The notes: generated by a model not told the origin, from the sequence alone. A DNA stretch of 20,885 nucleotides from an uncultured Clostridia bacterium (GCA_934754335.1 CAKVHY010000017.1:1-20885); one strand, 5' to 3'; shown: positions 1-6,814, counted from the stretch's first letter. Program-made: numbers and translations.

Positions 1-77
1 TATATTGCAACAACCATTGCTGTAACCACTAATACAACTGCAACTATTGTTGCTATAACCTTTGTACTCTTCTTCAT
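1..77 (-). CDS. N-terminus of an exported or membrane-anchored protein (cut by window edge)
   Basis: Only the first 25 codons are inside the window. The reading begins MKKSTKVIATIVAVVLVV, a short lysine-rich start followed by an uninterrupted run of Ala, Val, Ile and Leu. This is the pattern of a signal peptide or a single N-terminal membrane anchor. The ATG at 77-75 is preceded by a purine-rich ribosome site (GAAGGAAAGGAAG), which supports both the reading frame and the start. A strong promoter lies about 150 bases upstream. Nothing can be said about the mature domain, which lies outside the window. Confidence 0.75.
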   Translation of the reverse strand, partial: MKKSTKVIATIVAVVLVVTAMVVAI

Positions 78-147
78 CTTCCTTTCCTTCTTTATTTTCA
101 ATTACTTAATTATGAACAATTTATACCCATTTTAGTTCTTTCTTTTT

Positions 148-170
148 ATTTCAATCCTGCGGATTGAAAT
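148..170. other. Perfect 10-bp hairpin in the leader of the truncated gene
   Basis: ATTTCAATCC, a 3-nt loop and GGATTGAAAT form a perfect 10-bp stem. It is not followed by a T-run on either strand, so it is not an ordinary intrinsic terminator. It sits in the predicted untranslated leader of the minus-strand gene starting at 77, next to a C7 run on that strand. An extra GATTG (173-177) could pair alternatively with one arm, which makes a switchable leader structure conceivable but unproven. Confidence 0.5.
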
Positions 171-230
171 TCGATTGGGGGGGTATGCACATTTTATTCG
201 CAATGCGTCCATATTTTTAAGTCTAAATTT

Positions 231-259
231 ATTATATCATACCCCTAACACCCTTTCAA
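231..259 (-). promoter_or_regulatory. Sigma-A-type promoter for the truncated leftward gene
   Basis: On the minus strand TTGAAA (259-254) and TATAAT (236-231) are separated by exactly 17 bases. Transcription would start near 224 and give a leader of about 147 nt before the ATG at 77. Confidence 0.7.
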
Positions 260-380
260 CAAGATTTTCATCATTTCAAAAAATTTTTAATAAAATTTCC
301 ACAATTTTCACATGTTTTCTAAGTAATTCATATAAATCCGATTTAAATTGAAAAGTCACCTTTTAAAAAATTGAAGTGAT

Positions 381-971
381 TTATTCTTTCAAATCATTCA
401 GCATTTCAATATGCTTATCTATTAATTCTGGGCTTATACTCTCCACTATTTCCATATTCCCCATTTCTAAATGTTTTGTTTTTACCTTCAAAATTCTTTT
501 CATAAACGAAATAACTGAGCCGTGAGAAACAATTGCGATAGTATCATTTTCAGACGAGTTTTGAAGCAAGTCTTTGAAGAACAAACTTAATCGCATTTCA
601 ATCTCAAATTTATTCTCACCAAACTCGCCAAATCTAATAAAATAATCGCCTTCCGCCTGAGCCAATCTCACCTTATCCAATTCTTCGTTATTTTCTTTGC
701 CTGAGAACTTTCCATAATTTATCTCTCTAATCCTATTATCTATTTTCGCTTCCACATTTGGAAACTTTTCAAAAATTATATGTGCTGTTTCAGTTGTACG
801 TGGCAAAGGCGAGAAATAAAGTTTATTTAAGTCTTTGGGCAAGTTTTCCGCCACCTTTTCGATCGCCTTTATTCCCGTTTCCGTTAACACCGACCAATAG
901 ATTTCTTTATCTGATAAAACCATTTTTACATTATCTATTGCTTCGCCATGACGAATAAATATTAATTTCAT
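381..971 (-). CDS. Histidine phosphatase family protein (phosphoglycerate mutase-like)
   Basis: This 196-residue protein starts MKLIFIRHGEA, the RHG signature of the histidine phosphatase superfamily in which the His is phosphorylated during catalysis. A second conserved His is seen in IVSHGS near residue 149, and the PLPRTTETA segment near residue 55 matches the family's substrate-phosphate region. Members act on phosphosugars, nucleotides or cofactors such as alpha-ribazole phosphate, and the substrate here cannot be read from sequence. The start has a good AGGAG site. A strong terminator lies only about 14 bases upstream of the ATG, leaving no room for a promoter of its own below it. Expression therefore needs read-through from the DUF1858 gene or an upstream promoter. 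Confidence 0.88.
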   Translation of the reverse strand: MKLIFIRHGEAIDNVKMVLSDKEIYWSVLTETGIKAIEKVAENLPKDLNKLYFSPLPRTTETAHIIFEKFPNVEAKIDNRIREINYGKFSGKENNEELDKVRLAQAEGDYFIRFGEFGENKFEIEMRLSLFFKDLLQNSSENDTIAIVSHGSVISFMKRILKVKTKHLEMGNMEIVESISPELIDKHIEMLNDLKE

Positions 972-984
972 ATTTTCTCCTATT

Positions 985-1017
985 AAAAACGACCAATTAA
1001 TCTATATTAACTGGTCG
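985..1017 (-). terminator. Intrinsic terminator after the DUF1858 gene
   Basis: A 12-bp stem (990-1001 with 1006-1017, one G-T pair, CTAT loop) is followed on the minus strand by TTTTT at 989-985. It lies just after the stop of the DUF1858 gene and directly before the ribosome site of the phosphatase gene. Confidence 0.8.
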
Positions 1018-1027
1018 CTCTTGCAAA

Positions 1028-1282
1028 CTATTTAGTTCCTTTTTTACAACAATCGCAAGTTTTCTTTTCTTTCTTTTTAGGAGCGTTATCTAATTCTTCC
1101 AATTTTTCAATCATGAATTTAACATCAACTCCATGCACAGCGGCTGCTTCTTCCAATGTTTCCATTTGGCTCATTGGGCAACTAAAGCAATGCATTCCAA
1201 AGCCCATCAAAACTGCTTTTGCTTTTTCGTTATCTGAAATAACTTCTCCGATTGTCATATCTTTATTATATTTTTTTGCCAT
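1028..1282 (-). CDS. DUF1858 / hybrid-cluster-associated redox disulfide protein
   Basis: This small 84-residue protein matches the DUF1858-type domain (the family described as the redox disulfide domain associated with hybrid cluster protein, also at the N-terminus of ScdA-like proteins). The tell-tale parts are DMTIGEVI near residue 8, a Gly-rich turn and the CFSCP motif with Cys32 and Cys35, followed by LEEAAAVHGVD. The Lys-rich tail ends with an extra cysteine cluster, CDCC (Cys76, 78 and 79), which may bind metal or act in thiol exchange. The ATG has an AGGAAG ribosome site. No hybrid cluster protein gene is seen nearby. The function of the family is poorly known, and a role in redox or nitrosative stress is an inference. 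Confidence 0.85.
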   Translation of the reverse strand: MAKKYNKDMTIGEVISDNEKAKAVLMGFGMHCFSCPMSQMETLEEAAAVHGVDVKFMIEKLEELDNAPKKKEKKTCDCCKKGTK

Positions 1283-1307
1283 ATTTTTTCTTCCTTTTAA
1301 CTTTTAT

Positions 1308-1337
1308 ATATTAACACAAAACTAATGTTTAAATCAA
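1308..1337 (-). promoter_or_regulatory. Probable promoter of the DUF1858 gene
   Basis: On the minus strand TTGATT (1337-1332) and TAATAT (1313-1308) are separated by 18 bases, about 25 bases upstream of the ATG. The -35 box overlaps the left arm of a small hairpin (AAGTGTT, AAA, AACACTT at 1336-1352) that may end transcription arriving from the SPFH gene. Confidence 0.5.
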
Positions 1338-1383
1338 GTGTTAAAAACACTTATTTATATATTTTTTGTAAAACCTTTTTAGT

Positions 1384-2304
1384 TTATTCCCCTTTCAAGT
1401 TCTTTCCGCAAATTGGACAAGTTTTAAAAATTGCATCTACTTCCGTTCCGCAATAACTACACCTAACGGTGTTATTCAAAGCCATAGATAAATCAATATC
1501 TTCCTTGCCTTTAATATCACTATCGCCAGCCTGCTGATAATTTAACGATTCTTTATCTGAAGTAAGATTGTTTAAATCGAAAGCCTTATTATCTTTTTTC
1601 TTATTTGCCAAAAATTCGTTCACTTTCAATTGAATCTTATCTGGCAACGACAATGCTTGAATATCTATATTTGTAACTCTAAAGCCTAGATTATCGAATG
1701 CGAACTCCAATTCTCTATTTAAGTAATCCGAAACCATATCATTATTTTCGAGCATCTCCACAAATCCAATTCGGCTTTTTTCTAAGTACTTATTTATGTT
1801 ATTTCCAATAATATAGCCAACTTCTTTTTCAAAAACACCCTTCTTAAAATAAGCATACAAATCCAACAGTTCACCCATCACCAAATCCGGCTGAAACATT
1901 TTCATAGTACAAGAGCCAAAGGCAAAGCCTCTTATTTTTCCAAACTGCTTATCTTTCACCACAAATGGCATATCTGATTGAAAACTAAAAAATTGCTGGT
2001 CTTTAGTGGAAACAAAATAAATATCTGCTTTAAACTTCTTCGCTTCTCTATATTTATTATTCCTACTAAATCTTCCGGCATGAAGCATAGAAAAAGTTTT
2101 AGGCAAAGCATTTTCATTAATTGTATATTTGCCCGCCTGCAAAACATCGCTAACTCTATCTCTAAAAACAAATACTGCAAAGCAATCGTTTGGAACTATA
2201 ATTGTTTTTCCAACAAAAACGCTACGCTTTGGATAAAGATAGATAAGACCCTTAATCTTATCTTGGCATTCGATATTTTTACTAAACATACTTTTTAGCC
2301 CCAA
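1384..2304 (-). CDS. SPFH-domain protein with C-terminal zinc ribbon (YdjI-like)
   Basis: This is a 306-residue protein. Residues about 25-235 form an SPFH/band-7 type domain of the kind annotated as 'virion core protein-like' in Firmicutes, with VPNDCFAVFVFRD near residue 37 and a beta-rich core ending in DIQALSLPD. A low-complexity linker leads to a zinc ribbon with Cys282/Cys285 and Cys296/Cys299 (CSYC and CPIC). There is no signal peptide or clear membrane segment. Relatives are linked to membrane stress and membrane organisation, but no reaction is known. The start is TTG: AGGAG lies 7 bases before the TTG at 2304, whereas the first ATG is five codons further in and too far from the site. 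A consensus promoter lies directly upstream. Confidence 0.85.
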   Translation of the reverse strand: MGLKSMFSKNIECQDKIKGLIYLYPKRSVFVGKTIIVPNDCFAVFVFRDRVSDVLQAGKYTINENALPKTFSMLHAGRFSRNNKYREAKKFKADIYFVSTKDQQFFSFQSDMPFVVKDKQFGKIRGFAFGSCTMKMFQPDLVMGELLDLYAYFKKGVFEKEVGYIIGNNINKYLEKSRIGFVEMLENNDMVSDYLNRELEFAFDNLGFRVTNIDIQALSLPDKIQLKVNEFLANKKKDNKAFDLNNLTSDKESLNYQQAGDSDIKGKEDIDLSMALNNTVRCSYCGTEVDAIFKTCPICGKNLKGE

Positions 2305-2328
2305 CGCTACACTCCTTCTTACATAATT

Positions 2329-2356
2329 ATTATACCAAAAAAGAAATTTGCATCAA
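2329..2356 (-). promoter_or_regulatory. Promoter of the SPFH gene
   Basis: On the minus strand TTGATG (2356-2351) is followed after 16 bases by TATAAT (2334-2329). The expected RNA start is about 18-20 bases before the TTG start codon, leaving just enough room for the AGGAG site. Confidence 0.65.
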
Positions 2357-2441
2357 ATCATTTTATCAAGATTTTGCACTTTTCACTAATTTTCTATCAA
2401 ATCTTGCATATTATCTTAATAGCAAACATACATAACTAAAT

Positions 2442-2472
2442 CGCCTTTAAAAATAAAATATTTAAAAAGGCG
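2442..2472 (+). promoter_or_regulatory. Leader hairpin that covers the ribosome site of the PRC-barrel-like gene
   Basis: CGCCTTT (2442-2448) pairs with AAAGGCG (2466-2472). An inner 5-bp A/T helix and a 3-nt loop follow after two mismatches. The 3' arm takes up the first half of the ribosome site, which reads AGGCGGTGA just before the ATG at 2481. Partial closure of the ribosome site, for example in a temperature- or structure-dependent way, is possible but inferred. Confidence 0.45.
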
Positions 2473-2480
2473 GTGAGAAT

Positions 2481-3248
2481 ATGTTAGCCACAAATATAAT
2501 TTCTTTAAAAGTTGTTAGTGTTTGGGATTGTAGTATTGAAGGAATTGTTGAAAACATTCTAATTGAAAACAAAAAACACAAACTTAGATATTTAAAAGTT
2601 TATAACGAAGAAACTGACGCAACTTTTCTTTTATCTTACAAAGATATTTACAAACTTAGCAAAAATGTTGTTTTGATAAAAAACAGCCAAGTTTTAAATC
2701 CTGCAAGCAATTTAGAACTTTGCGAATATGATTGCTTAAATCCTATCGGTGCCACTCTTTTAGATTTCAATGGAAAATCGTTTGGACAGATTAAAGATTT
2801 TGATATAAGCGATAATTTTTCCATGCAAACTCTTATATTAGATAATTTAACAATCAGCATAAAAGATATAATCTCGCTTGGTGAAAAAATAGTTTTAATG
2901 AAATCTCCAAACAATGTTAAAATCTCCTCTTTCTCACCTAAGAAAAAAATAAAAAAGATAAGCGAAGATTACAAGGTTACATTGCTTGCGGAAGTTAATC
3001 AAACTCCAATTGAAAAACCTTTAAAATCGCCTGAGGAATTTTCACCCGCTCCTAGCGTTTCCCCAACATCACCTAAAAGATTAGTAACCGATTCTAGGTT
3101 TTTACTAAACCGAAAATTAACCGAAAACATTATGCTTGGAAATGGTGAAATTCTATTTAAAAAAGATACAAAAATAACCTATCAAGTAATAGATAAAGCA
3201 AGAACTTTTGGAAAGTTATTTGAGTTAACACAAAAAAGTAAAAACTAG
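2481..3248 (+). CDS. PRC-barrel-like protein of unknown function
   Basis: This 255-residue soluble protein has no signal peptide. Residues about 1-72 and 76-145 look like two consecutive PRC-barrel-type beta folds. Each shows a short strand with a Gly turn and an 'I..I' pattern (SIEGIVENILIE, then KSFGQIKDFDIS). A Lys-rich, then Pro/Ser-rich linker (about 150-200) leads to a C-terminal block, GNGEILFKKDTKITYQVID near residues 222-240, of the 'G.il..gt.it...i..A...gkl.eL' type also found at the end of other PRC-barrel and SpoVT-like adaptor proteins. The family assignment is from pattern only. The stop codon lies inside the shared terminator with the convergent kinase gene. It stands alone in its transcription unit. 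Confidence 0.6.
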   Translation: MLATNIISLKVVSVWDCSIEGIVENILIENKKHKLRYLKVYNEETDATFLLSYKDIYKLSKNVVLIKNSQVLNPASNLELCEYDCLNPIGATLLDFNGKSFGQIKDFDISDNFSMQTLILDNLTISIKDIISLGEKIVLMKSPNNVKISSFSPKKKIKKISEDYKVTLLAEVNQTPIEKPLKSPEEFSPAPSVSPTSPKRLVTDSRFLLNRKLTENIMLGNGEILFKKDTKITYQVIDKARTFGKLFELTQKSKN

Positions 3249-3262
3249 CAAAAACTAGTTTT
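3241..3262. terminator. Bidirectional terminator that contains both stop codons
   Basis: AAAACTAG (3241-3248) pairs with CTAGTTTT (3255-3262) around a CAAAAA loop. T-rich tracts follow on both strands. The TAG of the rightward gene (3246-3248) and the TAG of the leftward gene (3257-3255) are the mirror-image arms of the same stem, so the convergent genes end only 6 bases apart. Confidence 0.75.
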
Positions 3263-4355
3263 CTTTTTGTTTTAAACTTTCTTTTTCAAGCAAGCAATCG
3301 TCATAAAATTCAGTCATCTGATTTAACGATTTTTCCATGTTATCAAGTAGTGAAAATTGAACCCCTGCCCTATTTAAATTATCATCTTCATTTTTAACTT
3401 TGAAATAACTATCGCCTTCTAAATAATCTGTTAAAAATCTAAGCCCAAGTTCATATGTCATCACTAACGGAGATATTGGCATTAATACTTTTTCTTCCGC
3501 CGTCAACTCATCTTTCATAACATCTAGATAGCCTGAAGTGAATGCCTTATATTTATCTAAATTAAATGTAACATTATCTAAATTTCGTTCTTCTTCCCCA
3601 GCATTATTACAAGCACTTCTTATAGCATCGCCATAATCATATAAAAGAGTATCGGGCATAACAGTATCTAAATCCAACACAGCCATCACTCGTCCAGAAT
3701 CTTTATTAAAGACAACATTATTCAACTTTGTGTCATTATGTACCACTCTTTTTGGCAAATTCCCATTATTTATATTCAAAACAATAGCATTTGCATATTT
3801 AGAATTATCCATTGCTTTTTGAATTAAATTATCTGCTTTTTCCATTCTTTCTAAATCTGTACATTTTTCAATTGCATCACCTAGATTATAAAATCTTGAA
3901 AGAGTGTTATGAAAATTAGGAATAGTTATAGATAATTTATTTGCATCAAAATCTCTTAAATCATATTGAAATTGCCCATATGCCCTACCTGCTTCTTTTA
4001 ATAAATTTAAGTCGTTTGTTTTGTCTATTGAAGTTCCGTTTTCTATAAATTCGCTTATTCTATAATATCCATCGCTTGCCTGAACAAATGACGAACCATC
4101 GTTTGTTTTTATTAAATTTAAAGTTTTTCTATCACTATTTTCATTATTGATTTTTTCTCTAATATGATCTGTTACTAATTCAACATTTTTCATCAATCCT
4201 TCAACATTTTTAAATATGTCTGAATTAATTTTTTGCAATACAAATTTTTTGTTCGCATCAATTAAATAAGTTCTATTAATTCTTCCATTCCCATATGGAG
4301 AAATAGATTTTATATCTGTTATAAAATCATAGTTGCTAAGTATATCTTCAAACAT
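3255..4355 (-). CDS. APH-family kinase, N-acetylhexosamine 1-kinase (NahK)-like
   Basis: This 366-residue protein has the aminoglycoside phosphotransferase fold. The catalytic loop VVHNDTKLNN (Asp208) and the metal site DLDT (Asp228-Asp230) are intact. The stretch DLDTVMPDTLLYDYGDAIR and the later MTYELGLRFLTDYLEGD are specific to the branch containing N-acetylhexosamine 1-kinase, which makes GlcNAc-1-P or GalNAc-1-P from free sugars in mucin and milk glycan salvage. NYDFITDIKSISPYGNGRINRTY is the N-terminal ATP-binding start. The ATG follows a good GGAGGG site. No phosphorylase or nucleotidyltransferase partner is nearby, so the sugar substrate is an inference; resistance to aminoglycosides is unlikely. 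It is transcribed divergently from dcd. Confidence 0.8.
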   Translation of the reverse strand: MFEDILSNYDFITDIKSISPYGNGRINRTYLIDANKKFVLQKINSDIFKNVEGLMKNVELVTDHIREKINNENSDRKTLNLIKTNDGSSFVQASDGYYRISEFIENGTSIDKTNDLNLLKEAGRAYGQFQYDLRDFDANKLSITIPNFHNTLSRFYNLGDAIEKCTDLERMEKADNLIQKAMDNSKYANAIVLNINNGNLPKRVVHNDTKLNNVVFNKDSGRVMAVLDLDTVMPDTLLYDYGDAIRSACNNAGEEERNLDNVTFNLDKYKAFTSGYLDVMKDELTAEEKVLMPISPLVMTYELGLRFLTDYLEGDSYFKVKNEDDNLNRAGVQFSLLDNMEKSLNQMTEFYDDCLLEKESLKQKEN

Positions 4356-4477
4356 AATGGCCCTCCATATAAATTTTATGAAGAAGATAATTTTTTTGTG
4401 TTTTTATATTGTTTTTATTTTTAATAAACTAAAAAATATGTTAGTATAAATTAGTAAAAAAATAAGGAAGGATAAAA

Positions 4478-4996
4478 ATGTTAACAGGTAAAGAAATACT
4501 TAAGCAAATAAAAAAGGGTAAGATAAAAATCGAACCTTTTAATATGAAACAATTAAACCCAAATAGTTATAATGTAACTTTAAATAAAGATTTATTGGTT
4601 TATGATTGCGATGTTTTAGATTTAAAGAAATCTAACCCAACTAAGAAATTGGAAATTCCTGAAGAAGGCTTAGTTCTAGAACCAGGGAAATTATATCTTG
4701 GAAGAACTAATGAATACACAGAAACTGATGGTTTTGTTCCATGCATAGATGGACGTTCTTCAATTGGAAGGCTTGGATTATTTATTCACGTAACTGCTGG
4801 ATTTGGAGATGTTGGTTTTAAAGGAACTTGGACTTTAGAAATCCAATGCATTCAACCAATAAGAATTTATCCAAATATTGAAATTGGACAACTCCACTAT
4901 GAAATGATTCAAGGCAAGAAAACATATTATCATGGAAAATATCTTGGTCAGATAGATGCTCAAAAAAGCAAAATGAATGAAGATTTTAACAAATAG
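4478..4996 (+). CDS. dcd: dCTP deaminase
   Basis: This 172-residue protein converts dCTP to dUTP plus ammonia, feeding dTMP synthesis. The signature GRSSIGRLGLFIHVTAGFG, followed by GDVGFKGTWTLEI, holds the conserved Arg/Ser nucleotide-phosphate residues and the catalytic Glu of the dUTPase-fold deaminases. Length is normal for the family. IGQLHYEMI near residue 137 matches the C-terminal strand, and the tail after it is short. Whether it also has dUTPase activity, as in bifunctional Dcd-Dut enzymes, cannot be settled here. The ribosome site is AAGGAAGG. Transcription ends at the strong hairpin shared with the XRE gene. Confidence 0.93.
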   Translation: MLTGKEILKQIKKGKIKIEPFNMKQLNPNSYNVTLNKDLLVYDCDVLDLKKSNPTKKLEIPEEGLVLEPGKLYLGRTNEYTETDGFVPCIDGRSSIGRLGLFIHVTAGFGDVGFKGTWTLEIQCIQPIRIYPNIEIGQLHYEMIQGKKTYYHGKYLGQIDAQKSKMNEDFNK

Positions 4997-5022
4997 TTTT
5001 TATAAAGATTTAATAAAAACAT

Positions 5023-5052
5023 AAAGAAGGAACTTATTCAAGTTCCTTCTTT
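5023..5052. terminator. Bidirectional terminator between dcd and the XRE gene
   Basis: A 13-bp stem (5023-5035 with 5040-5052, loop ATTC) is flanked by T-rich tracts on both sides. It overlaps the last codons and the TAA of the leftward XRE gene and serves as the dcd terminator in the other direction. Confidence 0.8.
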
Positions 5053-5669
5053 TCTTCGTTTCTCTTATTTTTTCTAACAAACCATTTAAGAGTTTTTAAT
5101 CTCGACCAGAATATTATCAATAGTTGCATTGGAATGCCCACTAAGAATATTGGCCAAATATTATATTTTAAAAGGCACAAATAGATTGCCATAAGCCCTG
5201 TCCAGCCAAGAAGAGTTATAATAACAAAAGTTAAATTCCTATAACCCCAAATGCAGTTAAATACTAGTAAAACCACAAAACTTAGCGGAATGGCAACAAT
5301 AAATATTAGCCAAAGCCAGTTCGCTTCAGGCAGAACTATCTTGCATATTGCGAAAATCAATGTGGCAACAAACCAAACACCCATAAAAGCAAGCATTGTT
5401 ATAATCAAACGATTATGTGCTTTAAATTGATTAAGGTTTATTTTCTTTTTCTCTTCCTTATGCTCGCTTGTAAGGTAATCCAAATCAACTGAAAATAAAT
5501 TTGCAATATTCTTTAAAGTTTCAACATCAGGCAAAGATTCTCCCCTTTCCCATTTTGAAATTGCCTTATCTGAATAATTCAACTTTTCAGCCAATTCTAA
5601 CTGAGTTAACCCCATTTTTTTACGCAAGAATATTAAATTGTTTGCAACAATCTCTTTTAAATCTTCCAT
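5034..5669 (-). CDS. Membrane-anchored XRE-family transcription regulator
   Basis: This protein has 211 residues. Residues 7-66 form a Cro/C1-type helix-turn-helix (LTQLELAEKLNYSDKAISKW, then ERGESLPD). After a short charged linker come four hydrophobic segments at about 88-109, 118-140, 145-167 and 171-188, and a Lys/Glu-rich tail. It would bind DNA from the cytoplasmic face of the membrane and may sense a membrane or envelope cue. No usual ribosome site precedes the ATG. The nearest GG-rich motif is one base away, and an in-frame stop lies five codons upstream. A consensus promoter puts the RNA start about 3 bases before the ATG, so the message looks leaderless. The target genes are unknown. 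Confidence 0.85.
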   Translation of the reverse strand: MEDLKEIVANNLIFLRKKMGLTQLELAEKLNYSDKAISKWERGESLPDVETLKNIANLFSVDLDYLTSEHKEEKKKINLNQFKAHNRLIITMLAFMGVWFVATLIFAICKIVLPEANWLWLIFIVAIPLSFVVLLVFNCIWGYRNLTFVIITLLGWTGLMAIYLCLLKYNIWPIFLVGIPMQLLIIFWSRLKTLKWFVRKNKRNEEKKELE

Positions 5670-5673
5670 ACAC

Positions 5674-5714
5674 CAAGTATTTTAACAAAAAAATCAGTTT
5701 AAGGCAAGTATTTT
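5674..5714. repeat. Direct repeat over the XRE promoter, possible operator
   Basis: The 10-base word CAAGTATTTT occurs at 5675-5684 and again at 5705-5714, exactly 30 bases apart. One copy covers the -10 box and the start region and the other touches the -35 box. Three helical turns of spacing fits two sites for one repressor, possibly the XRE protein itself; this is inferred. Confidence 0.4.
5679..5707 (-). promoter_or_regulatory. Promoter of the XRE gene, giving a nearly leaderless mRNA
   Basis: On the minus strand TTGCCT (5707-5702) and TAAAAT (5684-5679) are separated by 17 bases. The RNA start would fall near 5672, about 3 bases from the ATG at 5669. Confidence 0.6.
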
Positions 5715-5720
5715 TCACCA

Positions 5721-5777
5721 TTCTACCTCCAGTAGAGTAAAATTTTACCTTCTACAATCGACAAAATAACTGGTAGA
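5721..5777. repeat. Palindrome cluster in the XRE-degV spacer
   Basis: This region holds the perfect 12-bp palindrome GTAAAATTTTAC (5737-5748), a TCTACC/GGTAGA inverted pair (5722-5727 and 5772-5777) and a local CTAC/GTAG hairpin. It lies between two divergent genes and could be an operator or the remnant of a small repeat. No coding function is supported. Confidence 0.35.
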
Positions 5778-5852
5778 GAAAAAAAGTTAAACAGTAGGTA
5801 GGAAAATTCATATATTTTAAATAAAATATTAGTGTAATTTAAGGAGAAAACT

Positions 5853-6698
5853 ATGAAAATCGCATTGTCGGCAGAAAGTACAATTGATATGCCAAAAGAA
5901 TTATTAGAAAAATATAAGATTTCAACCGTCCCTTTCACTGTTGTGCTTGGAGATGACACATTCTTAGATGGAGAAATGCCTATTTCCAAAATTTTCGATT
6001 ATGTTAAATCATCAGGCAAACTTCCAAAAACTAGCGCTGTTAATCAGGTGCAATATGAAGAGCATTTTACAAAACTTCTAAAAGATAACGACGCCATTAT
6101 TCACTTTTCACTATCTAGTGAATTTAGTTCGGCTTATTCAAACGCTGTTATGGCATCAAAAGAATTTGATGGAAAAGTTTTTGTTATAGACTCACGTTCG
6201 CTTTCAACAGGGATTGCCTTGCTTGCAATTAACGCAAGAAAACTTATAGACAAAGGTTTCTCGCCTATGGAGATTGTTAAGAACATAGAAGCAAGAATTC
6301 CTTTCAACCAAGCAAGTTTTATTTTAAAGCGTGTGGATTATCTATACAAAGGTGGAAGATGCAATATGCTTCAATTACTTGGAGCAAACTTATTAAAACT
6401 TCGTCCACAAATTATTGTTAAAGATGGAAAGATGAAATCTGGAAGTAAGTATAGAGGCAATATGGAAAGTGCCACTATTAAATATGTTGAAGAAACATTA
6501 AAAGAATTTAACACTCCAGATTTAGAAGAAGTGTTTATAACCTACACCACAGCAGAACCTGAACTTGTGGAAAAAATAAGGCAAATATTAATTTCAAAAG
6601 GCTTTAAGAATATTCACGAAACTCACGCTGGTGCAACAGTTACATCACATTGCGGAGAAAATTGTTTAGGAATACTTTATATTAATGATGCAAAATAG
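5853..6698 (+). CDS. DegV family fatty-acid-binding protein
   Basis: This 281-residue protein has the normal length for DegV/FakB. Such proteins bind a fatty acid in a deep pocket, and FakB types present it to the kinase FakA for phosphorylation and entry into phospholipid synthesis. Visible family features are the start MKIALSAESTIDMPKELL (usually 'I..DS..DL'), TSAVNQ near residue 60 in place of TSQPS, SLSSEFSSAY at 86-95 and the RVDYLYKGGRC segment near 160. ETHAGATVTSHCGENCLGI near the end matches the conserved 'H.GP..G.H.GPG..G' C-terminus, with Ser, Cys and Glu replacing the usual Gly and Pro. A good AAGGAG site precedes the ATG. No fakA is in the window. Confidence 0.88.
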   Translation: MKIALSAESTIDMPKELLEKYKISTVPFTVVLGDDTFLDGEMPISKIFDYVKSSGKLPKTSAVNQVQYEEHFTKLLKDNDAIIHFSLSSEFSSAYSNAVMASKEFDGKVFVIDSRSLSTGIALLAINARKLIDKGFSPMEIVKNIEARIPFNQASFILKRVDYLYKGGRCNMLQLLGANLLKLRPQIIVKDGKMKSGSKYRGNMESATIKYVEETLKEFNTPDLEEVFITYTTAEPELVEKIRQILISKGFKNIHETHAGATVTSHCGENCLGILYINDAK

Positions 6699-6699
6699 C

Positions 6700-6729
6700 A
6701 AAAAGCATTAGAATTTTCTAATGCTTTTT
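6700..6729 (+). terminator. Terminator of the degV-family gene
   Basis: AAAAAGCATTAGA pairs with TCTAATGCTTTTT around an AATT loop, starting right after the stop codon. The 3' arm supplies the T-run. The end of this element (6725-6736) is also a 12-bp inverted match to 6770-6781. Confidence 0.8.
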
Positions 6730-6776
6730 ATTGTTACAGAAAACTACGGAACTATTTCATTTCTTTCTATAACAAT

Positions 6777-6814
6777 AAAAAATATAAAATCTAAAAATAA
6801 ATTTTATATTTTTT
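6777..6814 (-). terminator. A/T-only terminator of the five-gene operon
   Basis: A 14-bp stem made entirely of A/T pairs (6777-6790 with 6801-6814, 10-nt loop) lies about 25 bases beyond the stop of the DUF2804 gene. The left arm gives a T-run on the minus strand. Weak in GC but well placed. Confidence 0.5.

Larger units (their letters stand above)
78..380. other. Intergenic stretch with leader and promoter, no gene
   Basis: No credible ORF or RNA gene is seen in these 303 bases. The left half would be the 5' leader of the truncated minus-strand gene and contains a perfect hairpin and a run of seven G on the plus strand (177-183). The middle holds a consensus minus-strand promoter. The part from 260 to 380 is very AT-rich and lies after the stop of the histidine phosphatase gene. 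It has short A/T inverted repeats near 275-310 that could act as a weak terminator, but no clear stem with a U-tract. Confidence 0.6.

Noticed and set aside
148..170. Hairpin as an intrinsic terminator
   Set aside because: The stem is perfect but there is no T-run on either strand.
3255..4355. Aminoglycoside resistance gene
   Set aside because: It shares the APH fold, but the specific motifs match the NahK-type sugar kinase branch.
5723..5989. Minus-strand open frame across the degV start
   Set aside because: It is antisense to the DegV N-terminus and to intergenic palindromes, with no ribosome site or recognisable domain.
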